This document shows positions 1 to 6,548 of a stretch of DNA of 64,000 nucleotides, one piece after another. Location of the stretch: contig NZ_CP034909.1 in assembly GCF_008932245.1 (NCBI RefSeq), positions 868,001-932,000 on the forward strand, written 5' to 3'. The notes under the pieces are model-generated. The model ran no database searches. It saw only the letters and a program-made list of their open reading frames with translations, and was not told the origin of the DNA. Position 1 is the first letter of the stretch; every line of letters starts with the position of its first letter. Both the position numbers and the translations under genes were made by a program. The DNA comes from Sinorhizobium alkalisoli (GTDB taxonomy: Bacteria; Pseudomonadota; Alphaproteobacteria; Rhizobiales; Rhizobiaceae).

Positions 1-122
1 CACTGGGCGCCCTTGAAGCGGGTCCGGTAATATCCCTGCTCGGGCTGCCCTTCATGCATCGGGCCGAAGTTGCCGGCCAGCGCGTTCTGCCACCAAGTCC
101 AAATGCTCGTTTCTACTGTCAT
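1..122 (-). CDS. Conserved hypothetical phage protein, 3'-truncated by the window edge
   Basis: The reading frame starts with ATG at 122 and runs leftward off the window, so only about 40 N-terminal residues are visible (MTVETSIWTWWQNALAGNFG...). The start lies 1 base past the TGA of the upstream gene, which indicates translational coupling in a leftward operon. The Trp-rich N-terminus followed by a G-Y-Y-R-T-R stretch resembles short rhizobial phage hypotheticals, but I cannot name a function. It should be expressed with the other leftward early genes under the repressor operators near 763-811. Confidence 0.6.
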   Translation of the reverse strand, partial: MTVETSIWTWWQNALAGNFGPMHEGQPEQGYYRTRFKGAQ

Positions 123-123
123 G

Positions 124-393
124 TCAGACGCTCCTGGCTTTGACGATTTGACGGTGGACCTGCTCCGTCTTCCAGGCGCCGACGGCGATCACGCCGAGAA
201 CGGTCGCGAGAAAGATCAGGAGGAGGGCGGTGGTGTAGGTTGCCCGGTTGAACTGCTTGAGCGCTTCCAGATCGTCGTCGCGGTCGACAGCACAGCGGGT
301 GCAGGAGCAGCCGAAGGCGGCGGCGGGGCAGGCGGAGCGCCTGGCATCCGCCTTCGCGTTGTGTGCGTCTATGGTGGCGCGGTGAGGGGTCAC
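124..393 (-). CDS. Small single-pass membrane protein of the leftward prophage operon
   Basis: This 89-residue protein has a Cys- and Ala-rich N-terminus (CPAAAFGCSCTRC around residues 22-34) followed by one hydrophobic helix (about residues 55-72, TALLLIFLATVLGVIAVGAW) and a short basic tail. Its ATG overlaps the stop of the upstream gene by 4 bases (ATGA), and its own stop is 1 base from the next start. It is therefore the middle gene of a tightly packed leftward early operon. I do not recognise the family. A membrane role during early infection, such as superinfection exclusion, is possible but unproven. Confidence 0.6.
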   Translation of the reverse strand: MTPHRATIDAHNAKADARRSACPAAAFGCSCTRCAVDRDDDLEALKQFNRATYTTALLLIFLATVLGVIAVGAWKTEQVHRQIVKARSV

Positions 394-722
394 AGGCGTG
401 CTCCCTCGATGACGTCGCCGAACTGCTGGCGATGATTAAGCGTCGAATGGGGCTGGTCGCGCGCCGGCGCCTCGAATTCCTTCTCGCGGTTGATCGCGAA
501 ATAGACATCGTCGACGAGCTCCGACGCCGGCGCGGCCTCACGTTGGAACACGTCGCCATCGGCGCCGAGGTTCCATGCGAGCGAAGCGAGGTCGGAATAG
601 GTGCGCTGCAGGAACTCCTTAAGCGCGGCCTGTTCGTCTTCATCGTTCTGGCTACTGCGGATCGCCGTGGAAAGGCGGAGTGCGTTGACCTTGAAACTGT
701 GCAGTGCGGATTGGAGGCTCAT
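390..722 (-). CDS. Hypothetical protein, first gene of the leftward prophage operon
   Basis: I start this 110-residue protein at the ATG at 722 (MSLQSALHSF...). A GGGAGA Shine-Dalgarno sequence sits about 9 bases upstream. An in-frame ATG at 779 has poor spacing and would place its codons over a repressor operator. The protein is acidic to neutral, with an N-terminal helical part (residues 1-55) and a polar C-terminus, and has no membrane segment. Two GAAAG-N5-CTTTC operators lie just upstream, so it is probably repressed in the lysogen. The family is not recognised. Confidence 0.6.
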   Translation of the reverse strand: MSLQSALHSFKVNALRLSTAIRSSQNDEDEQAALKEFLQRTYSDLASLAWNLGADGDVFQREAAPASELVDDVYFAINREKEFEAPARDQPHSTLNHRQQFGDVIEGARL

Positions 723-762
723 CGCTTCATCTCCCGGCGTGACCGTGTGTTGATGAAGGGAT

Positions 763-811
763 GAAAGCATAACTTTCATCTCCAGGCAAGCGAAAAGAAA
801 GCAATGCTTTC
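763..811. promoter_or_regulatory. Left operator pair of the prophage repressor
   Basis: Two perfect inverted repeats of the form GAAAG-N5-CTTTC occur at 763-777 (centre CATAA) and 797-811 (centre CAATG). The first extends to an 8-5-8 palindrome (GATGAAAG/CTTTCATC, 760-780). The same motif occurs at the repressor/Cro intergenic region 2.5 kb away and sits directly upstream of the leftward operon. This is what a CI-type repressor controlling divergent early promoters would need. The binding assignment is inferred; the repeats are seen directly. Confidence 0.75.
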
Positions 812-927
812 ACAAATGCGTGGCGACAGAATGATCCATGGGCGCGACGGGAGGCACCGTGCGCCGACAACCGAACCTTAATCAGTTCTCAATTATCAAC
901 TATGTTTGAAGATAGGAGAATCGTCCT

Positions 928-1677
928 ATGGCAGAGACATCAATTGAATGGACTGACGCTACGTGGAACCCTGTCGCAGGCTGCACAATTATGAGCGCGG
1001 GATGCACAAACTGCTACGCGATGCGCATGGCGGCGCGTCTAGACGCCATGGGCGTCGAAAAATACCGTGGTCTCACTCGGAAAAGCGGTGGTCGAGCGAA
1101 ATGGACCGGTGATCTCTTTCTAGACGAGGCTGCTCTTTCGATTCCGGAAAGCTGGTCCAAGGCGCGTAACGTATTCGTCAATTCGATGTCGGACCTGTTC
1201 CACCCAAATGTGCCGGTGCCTTTCATCCGTAAGGTCTGGAGCGTCATGGCGAACACGCGCCGGCACACGTATCAAATCCTGACCAAGCGGCCCGATCGCA
1301 TGGCAGAGGTGCTCAGCGATGATTTCGATATTCTGCCGAACGTATGGCTCGGCACGAGTGTCGAAGATGGCCGCGTGCTTCATCGGCTCGATGAGCTGCG
1401 CCAGGTTCCGGCGCGGATACGCTTCGTTTCTTTTGAACCACTGATCGGCTCGGTCGCCGGCGCAGATCTATCCGGTATCCATTGGGCCATCGTAGGCGGA
1501 GAATCCGGTCCTCAGGCGCGGTCTATGGACTCGGTTTGGATAGATGAAATCTTCCAAATCTGCACTGACGCAAAAGCCGCCTTCTTTTTCAAGCAATGGG
1601 GCGGGAAAAACAAGAAAGCAACTGGCCGCAGCTACCGCGGAAGAACATGGGACGAAATGCCGCCGCCTATGCCTTGA
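928..1677 (+). CDS. Three-Cys-motif phage protein, DUF5131 (Gp37/Gp68 family)
   Basis: This 249-residue protein has the family hallmark near its N-terminus: W-N-P, then Cys19-x6-Cys26-x2-Cys29 followed by Y-A. The rest also fits the family: a FVNSMSDLFH block around residue 85, ILTKRPDRM around 115, W-L-G-T-S-V-E-D near 140, and a C-terminal VGGESG and F-F-K-Q-W-G-G. The three clustered cysteines suggest metal or Fe-S binding, and relation to radical-SAM folds has been proposed for similar proteins. Its function is unknown. An SD-like AGGAG lies about 9 bases before the ATG. It converges on the TcmP gene with an 11-base 3' overlap. TcmP is the family known to accompany three-Cys-motif proteins. 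Confidence 0.9.
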   Translation: MAETSIEWTDATWNPVAGCTIMSAGCTNCYAMRMAARLDAMGVEKYRGLTRKSGGRAKWTGDLFLDEAALSIPESWSKARNVFVNSMSDLFHPNVPVPFIRKVWSVMANTRRHTYQILTKRPDRMAEVLSDDFDILPNVWLGTSVEDGRVLHRLDELRQVPARIRFVSFEPLIGSVAGADLSGIHWAIVGGESGPQARSMDSVWIDEIFQICTDAKAAFFFKQWGGKNKKATGRSYRGRTWDEMPPPMP

Positions 1678-2533
1678 TAATACTGTTTCCAATCCGCGTT
1701 GCGAGGCCAATCGCCTTCCCAGCGGGATTGGAGATAGCCAAGAAAAGGGAGAACATTGGAACGCCGCTGGCGTTCTTCAGTCTCTTAGGCGGCAGAACCT
1801 TCGGGAATAGCCCTCTCAGCCGGTCGTAGACGAATTTTTCGATTGCCTCGACATCGGCAACTCGCTGGTACGCTTCGTCATATTCGCCAAGCAGATCACT
1901 TTTGCGGGGGCGATTGTACCAAGCCTCTATCCATCCGTCGGTACCCAGCATTCTGGTAATAGCTGCTCGTTTCTTCTCGTCCATTCGTGCTGGATCTTTT
2001 GTCGCTTGCCGAAACAAGCCCGCCAATGAAACCAAGTACCAGACGTCAATCGCCTCTGTCTTACGAATTCTCTCGAGAGTGGACCAGTTCACCGCCATCC
2101 CGTAGGGATCCAGAAACATGACGGCGCGTTTTCCGACCCATTTCATGGCTTCGATTTCGGCTTCGATCGCCACGTTTGCATCACCCCTCACGATGTCGAT
2201 TCGACGGCCAGGATACTGGGACTTCAACCGCTCAAGCGCGAGGCAATAGCTCTTTTTCTTTTCCATGAAGACGATGCGGTCAAAAGCCGGAACAATATCC
2301 AGTGCGATTTGGGCCGACCCTCGCCGACGTTCAATCTTTTCTTTGACACCGGGGAGCAGATCCGCCTTCGTAGCATTCTGCTTAATAACTCTCTCGCCAG
2401 TGCCGGCGAATGCATCTATGTACCAGAGTTCGGAAAACTGTGGGCGAAGGGCAGTGTTGAAGGCCCTTAGGTAGGCCTCGACCAACGACAACTTCAAATC
2501 CGTTGATACGTTGCCAAACTCGTGGTCGCTCAA
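1667..2533 (-). CDS. tcmP: Three-Cys-motif partner protein TcmP
   Basis: This 288-residue protein begins with a TTG codon preceded by AAGGG eight bases upstream. It shows the TcmP signature: a K-L-x-L-V-E-x-Y-L-x-A-F helix near residue 14, then Y-I-D-A-F-A-G-T-G (about residues 38-46, similar to a SAM-binding motif I), and V-M-F-L-D-P-Y-G-M around residue 137 (a motif IV-like position). These suggest a methyltransferase-like Rossmann fold with unknown substrate. It lies 54 bases downstream of the repressor on the same strand, so it is probably made from the lysogenic transcript. It converges with its expected partner, the DUF5131 gene. Confidence 0.88.
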   Translation of the reverse strand: MSDHEFGNVSTDLKLSLVEAYLRAFNTALRPQFSELWYIDAFAGTGERVIKQNATKADLLPGVKEKIERRRGSAQIALDIVPAFDRIVFMEKKKSYCLALERLKSQYPGRRIDIVRGDANVAIEAEIEAMKWVGKRAVMFLDPYGMAVNWSTLERIRKTEAIDVWYLVSLAGLFRQATKDPARMDEKKRAAITRMLGTDGWIEAWYNRPRKSDLLGEYDEAYQRVADVEAIEKFVYDRLRGLFPKVLPPKRLKNASGVPMFSLFLAISNPAGKAIGLATRIGNSIIKA

Positions 2534-2587
2534 GCGTAGTGCCCTTTTCGTTCCGAAAGAGTCTGGAGCGACGTAGAGAGCATCGGC

Positions 2588-3307
2588 CTATTCCCCGCTC
2601 TTCAAGACGTAGTGAACGGTATGGACCTGTCGTCCATCAAACCGGATCTGCTTGGCCGGATTGAATTGCTCAAGGATGAGTTCACTTTGGGTATGGCGAA
2701 TCAGCTTCTTAATGTAGGCCAGCTTAGGTCCGTGCTCTTCCGTCTGAATTTCGGCGACAACGTAGTCTCCCTTCACGGGGCGGCGTCGCGGGTTCACGTA
2801 AACGGTCTCGCCGTCCTCATAACGCGGATACATTGAATCACCGGATACCTGGACGCCATAGGCTTCCGGTATGCCGCTGAGGCTGGGTGGTGCAAAGATG
2901 TCGTCGAGCCGATGCCCGTTTAGTTCGAATTCGCCGTAATCTCCGCCCACAGCCGCCCCGTACAATGGTATCTTTGGGCCCTTCTGTATCATTTCACCGG
3001 TTATTTTTGCGTTCGCTGGCTCCGGGGCAACAGGCTCCGGTGCGAAAGGTTCCCCGCGACCGTAGGCTAGCCATTCCAAGCTTACGCCGGAGACGCGACA
3101 GATCGTCGTCAGGCTGTCGAGACCGACCTCTTTGCCTAGCTCCCAATTCCCGACCGCGCCGCGCGTAACCGGCTTGCCTTCCTTGCTCAGAAGTTCCGCG
3201 AGTTGCTCCTGTGACCGCAGCTTGAGCATATCCGTGCGGACCTGCTTGATGCGCGCGCCGCGCTCCTCGTCGATTTTTCTAACTGGCGTCATTTCGCGAA
3301 TATGCAT
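2588..3307 (-). CDS. Prophage CI/LexA-type repressor (HTH plus S24 peptidase)
   Basis: The protein has an N-terminal XRE-type helix-turn-helix (around QEQLAELLSKEGKPVTRGAV and NWELGK) followed by a LexA/CI S24 peptidase domain. The domain has the catalytic serine context V-S-G-D-S-M-Y-P and a downstream lysine in K-L-A-Y-I-K-K. A likely self-cleavage segment is L-Y-G-A-A-V-G-G. It should hold the prophage silent and be inactivated by RecA-stimulated self-cleavage after DNA damage. The start is uncertain: ATG 3337 lacks an SD and would put two operators inside the gene, so I prefer ATG 3307. A leaderless start at 3337 remains possible. Confidence 0.9.
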   Translation of the reverse strand: MHIREMTPVRKIDEERGARIKQVRTDMLKLRSQEQLAELLSKEGKPVTRGAVGNWELGKEVGLDSLTTICRVSGVSLEWLAYGRGEPFAPEPVAPEPANAKITGEMIQKGPKIPLYGAAVGGDYGEFELNGHRLDDIFAPPSLSGIPEAYGVQVSGDSMYPRYEDGETVYVNPRRRPVKGDYVVAEIQTEEHGPKLAYIKKLIRHTQSELILEQFNPAKQIRFDGRQVHTVHYVLKSGE

Positions 3308-3310
3308 CAC

Positions 3311-3366
3311 GAAAGCGATTCTTTCATCGAAAGACATGCTTGCAATATAGTGAAAGATATGCTTTC
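3311..3366. promoter_or_regulatory. Right operator region with three repressor sites
   Basis: Three copies of GAAAG-N5-CTTTC lie between the repressor and the Cro-like gene. They are 3311-3325 (perfect), 3329-3343 (GAAAG-ACATG-CTTGC, one mismatch) and 3352-3366 (perfect, extending to TGAAAG-N5-CTTTCA). The triple arrangement resembles the OR1-OR3 logic of lambdoid phages. The motif also occurs twice near 763-811, and together the sites bracket the immunity region. Confidence 0.8.
3322..3351 (+). promoter_or_regulatory. Probable rightward early promoter (PR-like)
   Basis: A -10-like TATAGT at 3346-3351 stands 18 bases after a weak -35-like TTTCAT at 3322-3327. The predicted start near 3358 falls inside the third operator and precedes the Cro-like ATG at 3376. 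Repressor bound at the flanking repeats would cover both promoter elements. The call is by inspection only. Confidence 0.4.
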
Positions 3367-3375
3367 AATTGGCGC

Positions 3376-3582
3376 ATGGAACAGATTTGCACCAGAGCCA
3401 AAGAAGTCGCCGGCGGCCCCGCCGCCATCGCTAAAGCGCTTGGGGATGTGACTCCGCAAGCGGTATCGCAGTGGAAGCGGATACCGGCTGACCGGGTGCT
3501 CGAAATGGAGCGCATCACCGGCATATCCCGTCATGAGCTTCGCCCCGATGTCTTCGGCAGGGCATCGGAGGCAGCGGAATGA
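3376..3582 (+). CDS. Cro/YdaS-like helix-turn-helix protein
   Basis: This 68-residue protein contains a compact HTH: a P-A-A-I-A-K-A-L-G helix, a D-V-T-P-Q-A-V-S-Q-W-K recognition segment, and then I-P-A-D-R-V-L-E-M-E-R-I-T-G. That layout matches YdaS/Cro-like phage regulators. It is the first gene of the rightward early operon, directly behind the operator cluster and divergent from the CI-type repressor. It is therefore the best candidate for the lytic-switch antagonist. Its stop overlaps the next start by 4 bases. Confidence 0.85.
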   Translation: MEQICTRAKEVAGGPAAIAKALGDVTPQAVSQWKRIPADRVLEMERITGISRHELRPDVFGRASEAAE

Positions 3583-4028
3583 CCTCCGACGCCCAAATCA
3601 AAGCTTTCATCGACCGCATCCTTCGCCTGAAGGAAGAGCAGGACACGATCGGCGAGGACATCCGCGACATCTATGCGGAAGCGGCGAAGGCTGGCTTCAA
3701 CAAAAGCGCACTCGGCATGATGGTCCGAGATGAACGGCAGAAGGCGCAAGGATGCTGCGTCTATTTCGCCGTGTTCCCAAAGTCGAACCTGCTGAAGATT
3801 GGCATCTCCCGGAACGTCGAGCGCCGACTGGATGCGCTCTCGTACCAGCGCGGCGAGCGCGCTGAGTTGCTCGGGTCGTTCCCGTCCACCTACCCGATGG
3901 AGGGGTGGTACCACGCGCAATTCAGCGGGTGGCGGCTGTTCGGCGAGTATTTCGCTTTGAACGAAGCCACCCGCCAGATGGCTCTCGAAATCATCAACGT
4001 CGAAAAATGCAAGGCGGAGGCGGCTTAG
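3579..4028 (+). CDS. DUF2312 (GapR-like) domain fused to a GIY-YIG/T5orf172-like nuclease domain
   Basis: Residues 1-55 match the DUF2312/GapR helical DNA-binding domain (I-x-x-F-I-D-R-I-L-R-L-K-E-E, then D-I-R-D-I-Y-A-E-A). The start of the next gene encodes the same domain. From about residue 59 the protein changes to a GIY-YIG superfamily pattern of the T5orf172/Mug113 type: V-Y-F at 61-63, K-I-G-I-S at 73-77, Arg82/83, Glu108 and His112, then F-G-E-Y-F. GapR binds overtwisted DNA, so this could be a nuclease steered to particular DNA topology. The fold calls are by motif, and activity is inferred. The ATGA overlap couples it to the cro-like gene. Confidence 0.72.
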   Translation: MTSDAQIKAFIDRILRLKEEQDTIGEDIRDIYAEAAKAGFNKSALGMMVRDERQKAQGCCVYFAVFPKSNLLKIGISRNVERRLDALSYQRGERAELLGSFPSTYPMEGWYHAQFSGWRLFGEYFALNEATRQMALEIINVEKCKAEAA

Positions 4029-5219
4029 ATGTCGGACACCCACATTGTTGCGCGTGACCAGCTCCGCGGTTTCATCGAACGCATCGAACGCCTCGAAGAG
4101 GAAAAGAAATCGATCGCCGACGACATCAAGGATGTCTACGGCGAGGCCAAGTCGATGGGCTTCGACACGAAGATCCTGCGCAAGGTCATCTCCATCCGCA
4201 AGCAGGATGCCGACGAGCGCGCCGAGCAAGAGGCGATCCTCGACACCTACCTGCACGCCCTCGGCATGATCCAAATGGACATGTTCGAGGAACCCGAACC
4301 GGACGGCGGCGCAGTCGCTGCAGTGAAGGGCAATGCCCGACTGGCGAACGCCGCTGGCGTTGAACCGCCGCCGTCCGAGCGCATCGATCCGACGACCGGA
4401 GAGATCCTCGACGACATGAAGGCGAAGTCTCGCCAGCGGATGACCGACGGCATGGCCGATCACAAGGCCCTGTCGTCGGCTCTGGCAAAGGATGGGCTCA
4501 TATCCGAGGAAGCCCACGCCGAGAACGTCAAGTTGGCAGACGCTGTTGCCCAGAAATATGGAAACGGCGTCAGAGCCGACGGCGGCCTCGACATTGTCAC
4601 CAAGCACACCGAAATCGCCACGGCCTCTCAAGGTGAAGCCGCGGCTCCCAGCGACGAGCGCGTAAGTCCCACAGTCGACATCGGCAGCGCCGGCGCCAAC
4701 GCAGGAGGAGAAGATGTAGACGGCAGCGCGGAGCGCGCGTCCCCTGTTGCAACGTCGTCTGGCCCGGACGGTAAACGGGCAACCAATTCGCCTGAAGAGG
4801 CAAACGAGACGGTGGGCGGCTTTCCGGTTGCTGCAGCGCCGACCAGTGCGGAGGAAACCGGCGTCGATGGCCGAGACGCTGAAGAGGCCAACGGGAACGT
4901 CGCCGTTAAGAGCGTGACAGCCGGAGAGACGGCAACCAATTCCAGAGCGAAAGCATCCGATGACAACGCTGCGATCAGCGCCAAGACGGCGCCCGCAGGA
5001 CGGGAGATGCGAGTAGGCGAGGCTGGACGCGATTACCAGCCTGCAACGTCTGACGATGGACGTGACAGCCTGGAGAGACAGGCACCTATTCCCACCGCCA
5101 AGCCGAAAACCGCGCTCCGGCCCAGATGTCGGAACCCTGAAGCCTGCGCCGGCTATGGCGATCGTCACTGCCATGCCTGCACCGTCGCGATGCGCGAGAA
5201 AGCGGAGGAAGTCGCCTGA
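4029..5219 (+). CDS. DUF2312 (GapR-like) protein with a long disordered linker and Cys-rich C-terminus
   Basis: This 396-residue protein has a canonical DUF2312 domain at residues 1-75 ([32 protein letters not shown]). A long Ala/Asp/Glu/Gly-rich segment with no predicted fold covers about residues 95-360. The end is a short Cys/His cluster (C-R-N-P-E-A-C then H-C-H-A-C) that could bind zinc. GapR itself is usually about 90 residues, so the extension is unusual. The gene follows the GIY-YIG fusion with no gap. A nucleoid or replication role is inferred from the domain. Confidence 0.75.
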   Translation: MSDTHIVARDQLRGFIERIERLEEEKKSIADDIKDVYGEAKSMGFDTKILRKVISIRKQDADERAEQEAILDTYLHALGMIQMDMFEEPEPDGGAVAAVKGNARLANAAGVEPPPSERIDPTTGEILDDMKAKSRQRMTDGMADHKALSSALAKDGLISEEAHAENVKLADAVAQKYGNGVRADGGLDIVTKHTEIATASQGEAAAPSDERVSPTVDIGSAGANAGGEDVDGSAERASPVATSSGPDGKRATNSPEEANETVGGFPVAAAPTSAEETGVDGRDAEEANGNVAVKSVTAGETATNSRAKASDDNAAISAKTAPAGREMRVGEAGRDYQPATSDDGRDSLERQAPIPTAKPKTALRPRCRNPEACAGYGDRHCHACTVAMREKAEEVA

Positions 5220-5581
5220 TGTCGTTCAATCACTTTGTCCGCTTCACCAAGGCAGAAGACGCGATGGCGCAGCGTGCCATAGAGCGCGGCGTCGGGCTCG
5301 ATCGGTCCAACTCCTCCCGCGTCGAACTCTCTGCGATGGTCTCGGAATTCGCAGCCAAGAAGGGCATCCGCAAGTTCGCCGATGGCGAAAGTAGCTCCTA
5401 CGACAGCATCAAGAGCTTCCTTGCCGATCGAGGATACGAGCTCGCCTACCGCGTCAACCGCTACACGATCAAGAAGGCCGGCGCGCGCGGGCTCGGCAAT
5501 ACCATGACCTGGGCGAAGGTCATCGACTTCGTCGACGAGATTCGCCGCTCCGAAAACCTCCAACCTCTGAGGGCTGCGTGA
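5219..5581 (+). CDS. Hypothetical early phage protein
   Basis: This 120-residue basic protein ([18 protein letters not shown]...) overlaps the preceding gene by one base and the following one by one base, so it is embedded in the early operon. It looks helical and soluble, with a C-terminal W-A-K-V-I-D-F-V-D-E-I-R-R segment. The family is not recognised. Early position and coupling suggest a DNA-metabolism or host-takeover role, but nothing in the sequence proves it. Confidence 0.65.
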   Translation: MSFNHFVRFTKAEDAMAQRAIERGVGLDRSNSSRVELSAMVSEFAAKKGIRKFADGESSSYDSIKSFLADRGYELAYRVNRYTIKKAGARGLGNTMTWAKVIDFVDEIRRSENLQPLRAA

Positions 5582-5673
5582 TGAACCCAACATGGATTTT
5601 GATGCTCCCGCTTTTCTTCTGGCCGGCGATCGTCTGGCAGGCCGCGATCGAGGAAGTCGGCAATGGCAGGTGA
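5581..5673 (+). CDS. Tiny hydrophobic protein
   Basis: This 30-codon frame begins with ATG overlapping the upstream TGA (TGATG) and encodes MNPTWILMLPLFFWPAIVWQ followed by a short polar tail. Nearly the whole N-terminal two thirds is one hydrophobic helix. It overlaps the next small membrane ORF by 11 bases. The coupling and composition support a real micro-gene; its function is unknown. Confidence 0.5.
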   Translation: MNPTWILMLPLFFWPAIVWQAAIEEVGNGR

Positions 5674-5785
5674 TCTGATCGCAATCGTCCTGGGCTCGGC
5701 CGGGGCCATGATCTGGCTCTTGCTGCTGCTGTCGAAGCTCTCGGCTCGGGAGTTCCGACAGCGCGGTTTCGTCGCGAAGGATTGA
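5663..5785 (+). CDS. Small single-pass membrane protein
   Basis: This 40-residue protein starts at ATG 5663 inside the end of the preceding micro-gene. It has one hydrophobic helix (I-A-I-V-L-G to W-L-L-L-L-L-S-K) and a basic tail. Two consecutive overlapping membrane micro-proteins in an early operon are typical of phage accessory modules. I do not recognise the family. Confidence 0.5.
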   Translation: MAGDLIAIVLGSAGAMIWLLLLLSKLSAREFRQRGFVAKD

Positions 5786-5808
5786 GCGCTTCTCCTCCTC
5801 CCAGGCGC

Positions 5809-6063
5809 TCAACGCTGGTCCCGGTCATCCTCCTCCCAGCCGGGGCCAGCAACTCTCAAACGGATCCGCTTGTTCGCCAGTCTCATGACCACGGCTTGAA
5901 CAGCGGCACCCAAGGGAATGGGAGCCGGCGACGACGAGGTCACGTCGCCGGCAGCAGGACCGGACGTTGCGGCGGTGGTCCTGCGAAACGGAAAGACCTG
6001 GGAGGGACCGGCAGCCGTTGGCGCGGCGCCGTCCTCTCCATCGGAAGTAATGCCTCTGCGCAT
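5809..6063 (-). CDS. Hypothetical protein encoded opposite to the early operon
   Basis: This 84-residue protein is read leftward from ATG 6063, with AAGGAGA seven bases upstream. That strong ribosome-binding site marks the frame as real despite its orientation. The N-terminal half is Gly/Ala/Thr-rich and probably disordered, while the C-terminal half has a helix (P-L-G-A-A-V-Q-A-V-V-M-R-L-A-N-K) and a Glu/Asp tail. It is divergent from the gene at 6110. The family is unknown. Confidence 0.6.
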   Translation of the reverse strand: MRRGITSDGEDGAAPTAAGPSQVFPFRRTTAATSGPAAGDVTSSSPAPIPLGAAVQAVVMRLANKRIRLRVAGPGWEEDDRDQR

Positions 6064-6109
6064 CACGCGTCTCCTTGAACGGGAACAGTGATCGCACAGG
6101 GACCGAGAA

Positions 6110-6505
6110 ATGTACGGCAATAGAGTTTCCAAAACCGGAAAACGTGTTTCCGAGGCGAAGATGACAAGCGTGGCATTGACAGAGGCAAGAGGTTGGTACG
6201 CCGCCCTTATGGACGCTGAGTTCAAGGGCCGTGGCGACCGCGAAAAGGCTGTCCGGGGCAGGCTGGCGGATAAGACCGGCGTCCCGGAGAGCTACCTCTA
6301 TCGACTTCAGTACAAGACACGTGAAATGAAGGACATCGCCGGATCAGCTTATCGGGCGCTGATGCTGGCGTACGACGACATGTGCCTGAGGAACGAGGAA
6401 GCGGCGGCCAAGCATCGCGCCGATCGCCACGCACTGAGGAAAGCCCATGCGACTGCTGATAAGCGCTCTGAAAAGAGCGTGGGAATGGGGGAGGCTTCAA
6501 ATTGA
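6110..6505 (+). CDS. Conserved hypothetical early phage protein
   Basis: This 131-residue basic protein contains a conserved-looking core, A-R-G-W-Y-A-A-L-M-D-A-E-F-K-G-R-G-D, then R-L-A-D-K-T-G-V-P-E-S-Y-L-Y-R-L-Q-Y-K. The second block reads like a helix-turn-helix (T-G-V-P-x-S-Y-L). The C-terminus is a charged helix rich in Lys, Arg and His. A DNA-binding role is plausible but not established. The annotated ATG has a purine-rich AGGGA upstream. An internal ATG at 6161 would remove a non-conserved leader. Confidence 0.65.
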   Translation: MYGNRVSKTGKRVSEAKMTSVALTEARGWYAALMDAEFKGRGDREKAVRGRLADKTGVPESYLYRLQYKTREMKDIAGSAYRALMLAYDDMCLRNEEAAAKHRADRHALRKAHATADKRSEKSVGMGEASN

Positions 6506-6548
6506 GAAGCTCCTCCACTGGATGCGCCGGCACCGGCCTCGGGAATGA
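6447..6548 (+). CDS. Possible small basic overlapping ORF
   Basis: A 33-residue frame (MRLLISALKRAWEWGRLQIE... ending in an Arg-rich tail) overlaps the ends of the flanking genes in a third frame. It is strongly amphipathic and basic, with several Trp residues, as in small phage membrane-active or regulatory peptides. It lacks an obvious ribosome-binding site, and the methyltransferase-like gene starting at 6502 covers part of it, so the call is tentative. Confidence 0.25.
   Translation: MRLLISALKRAWEWGRLQIEKLLHWMRRHRPRE

Noticed and set aside
3531..5174. 547-residue minus-strand open frame
   Set aside because: It lies opposite the DUF2312 genes, which have family motifs and coupled starts. 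It has no ribosome-binding site or domain and is a high-GC antisense frame.
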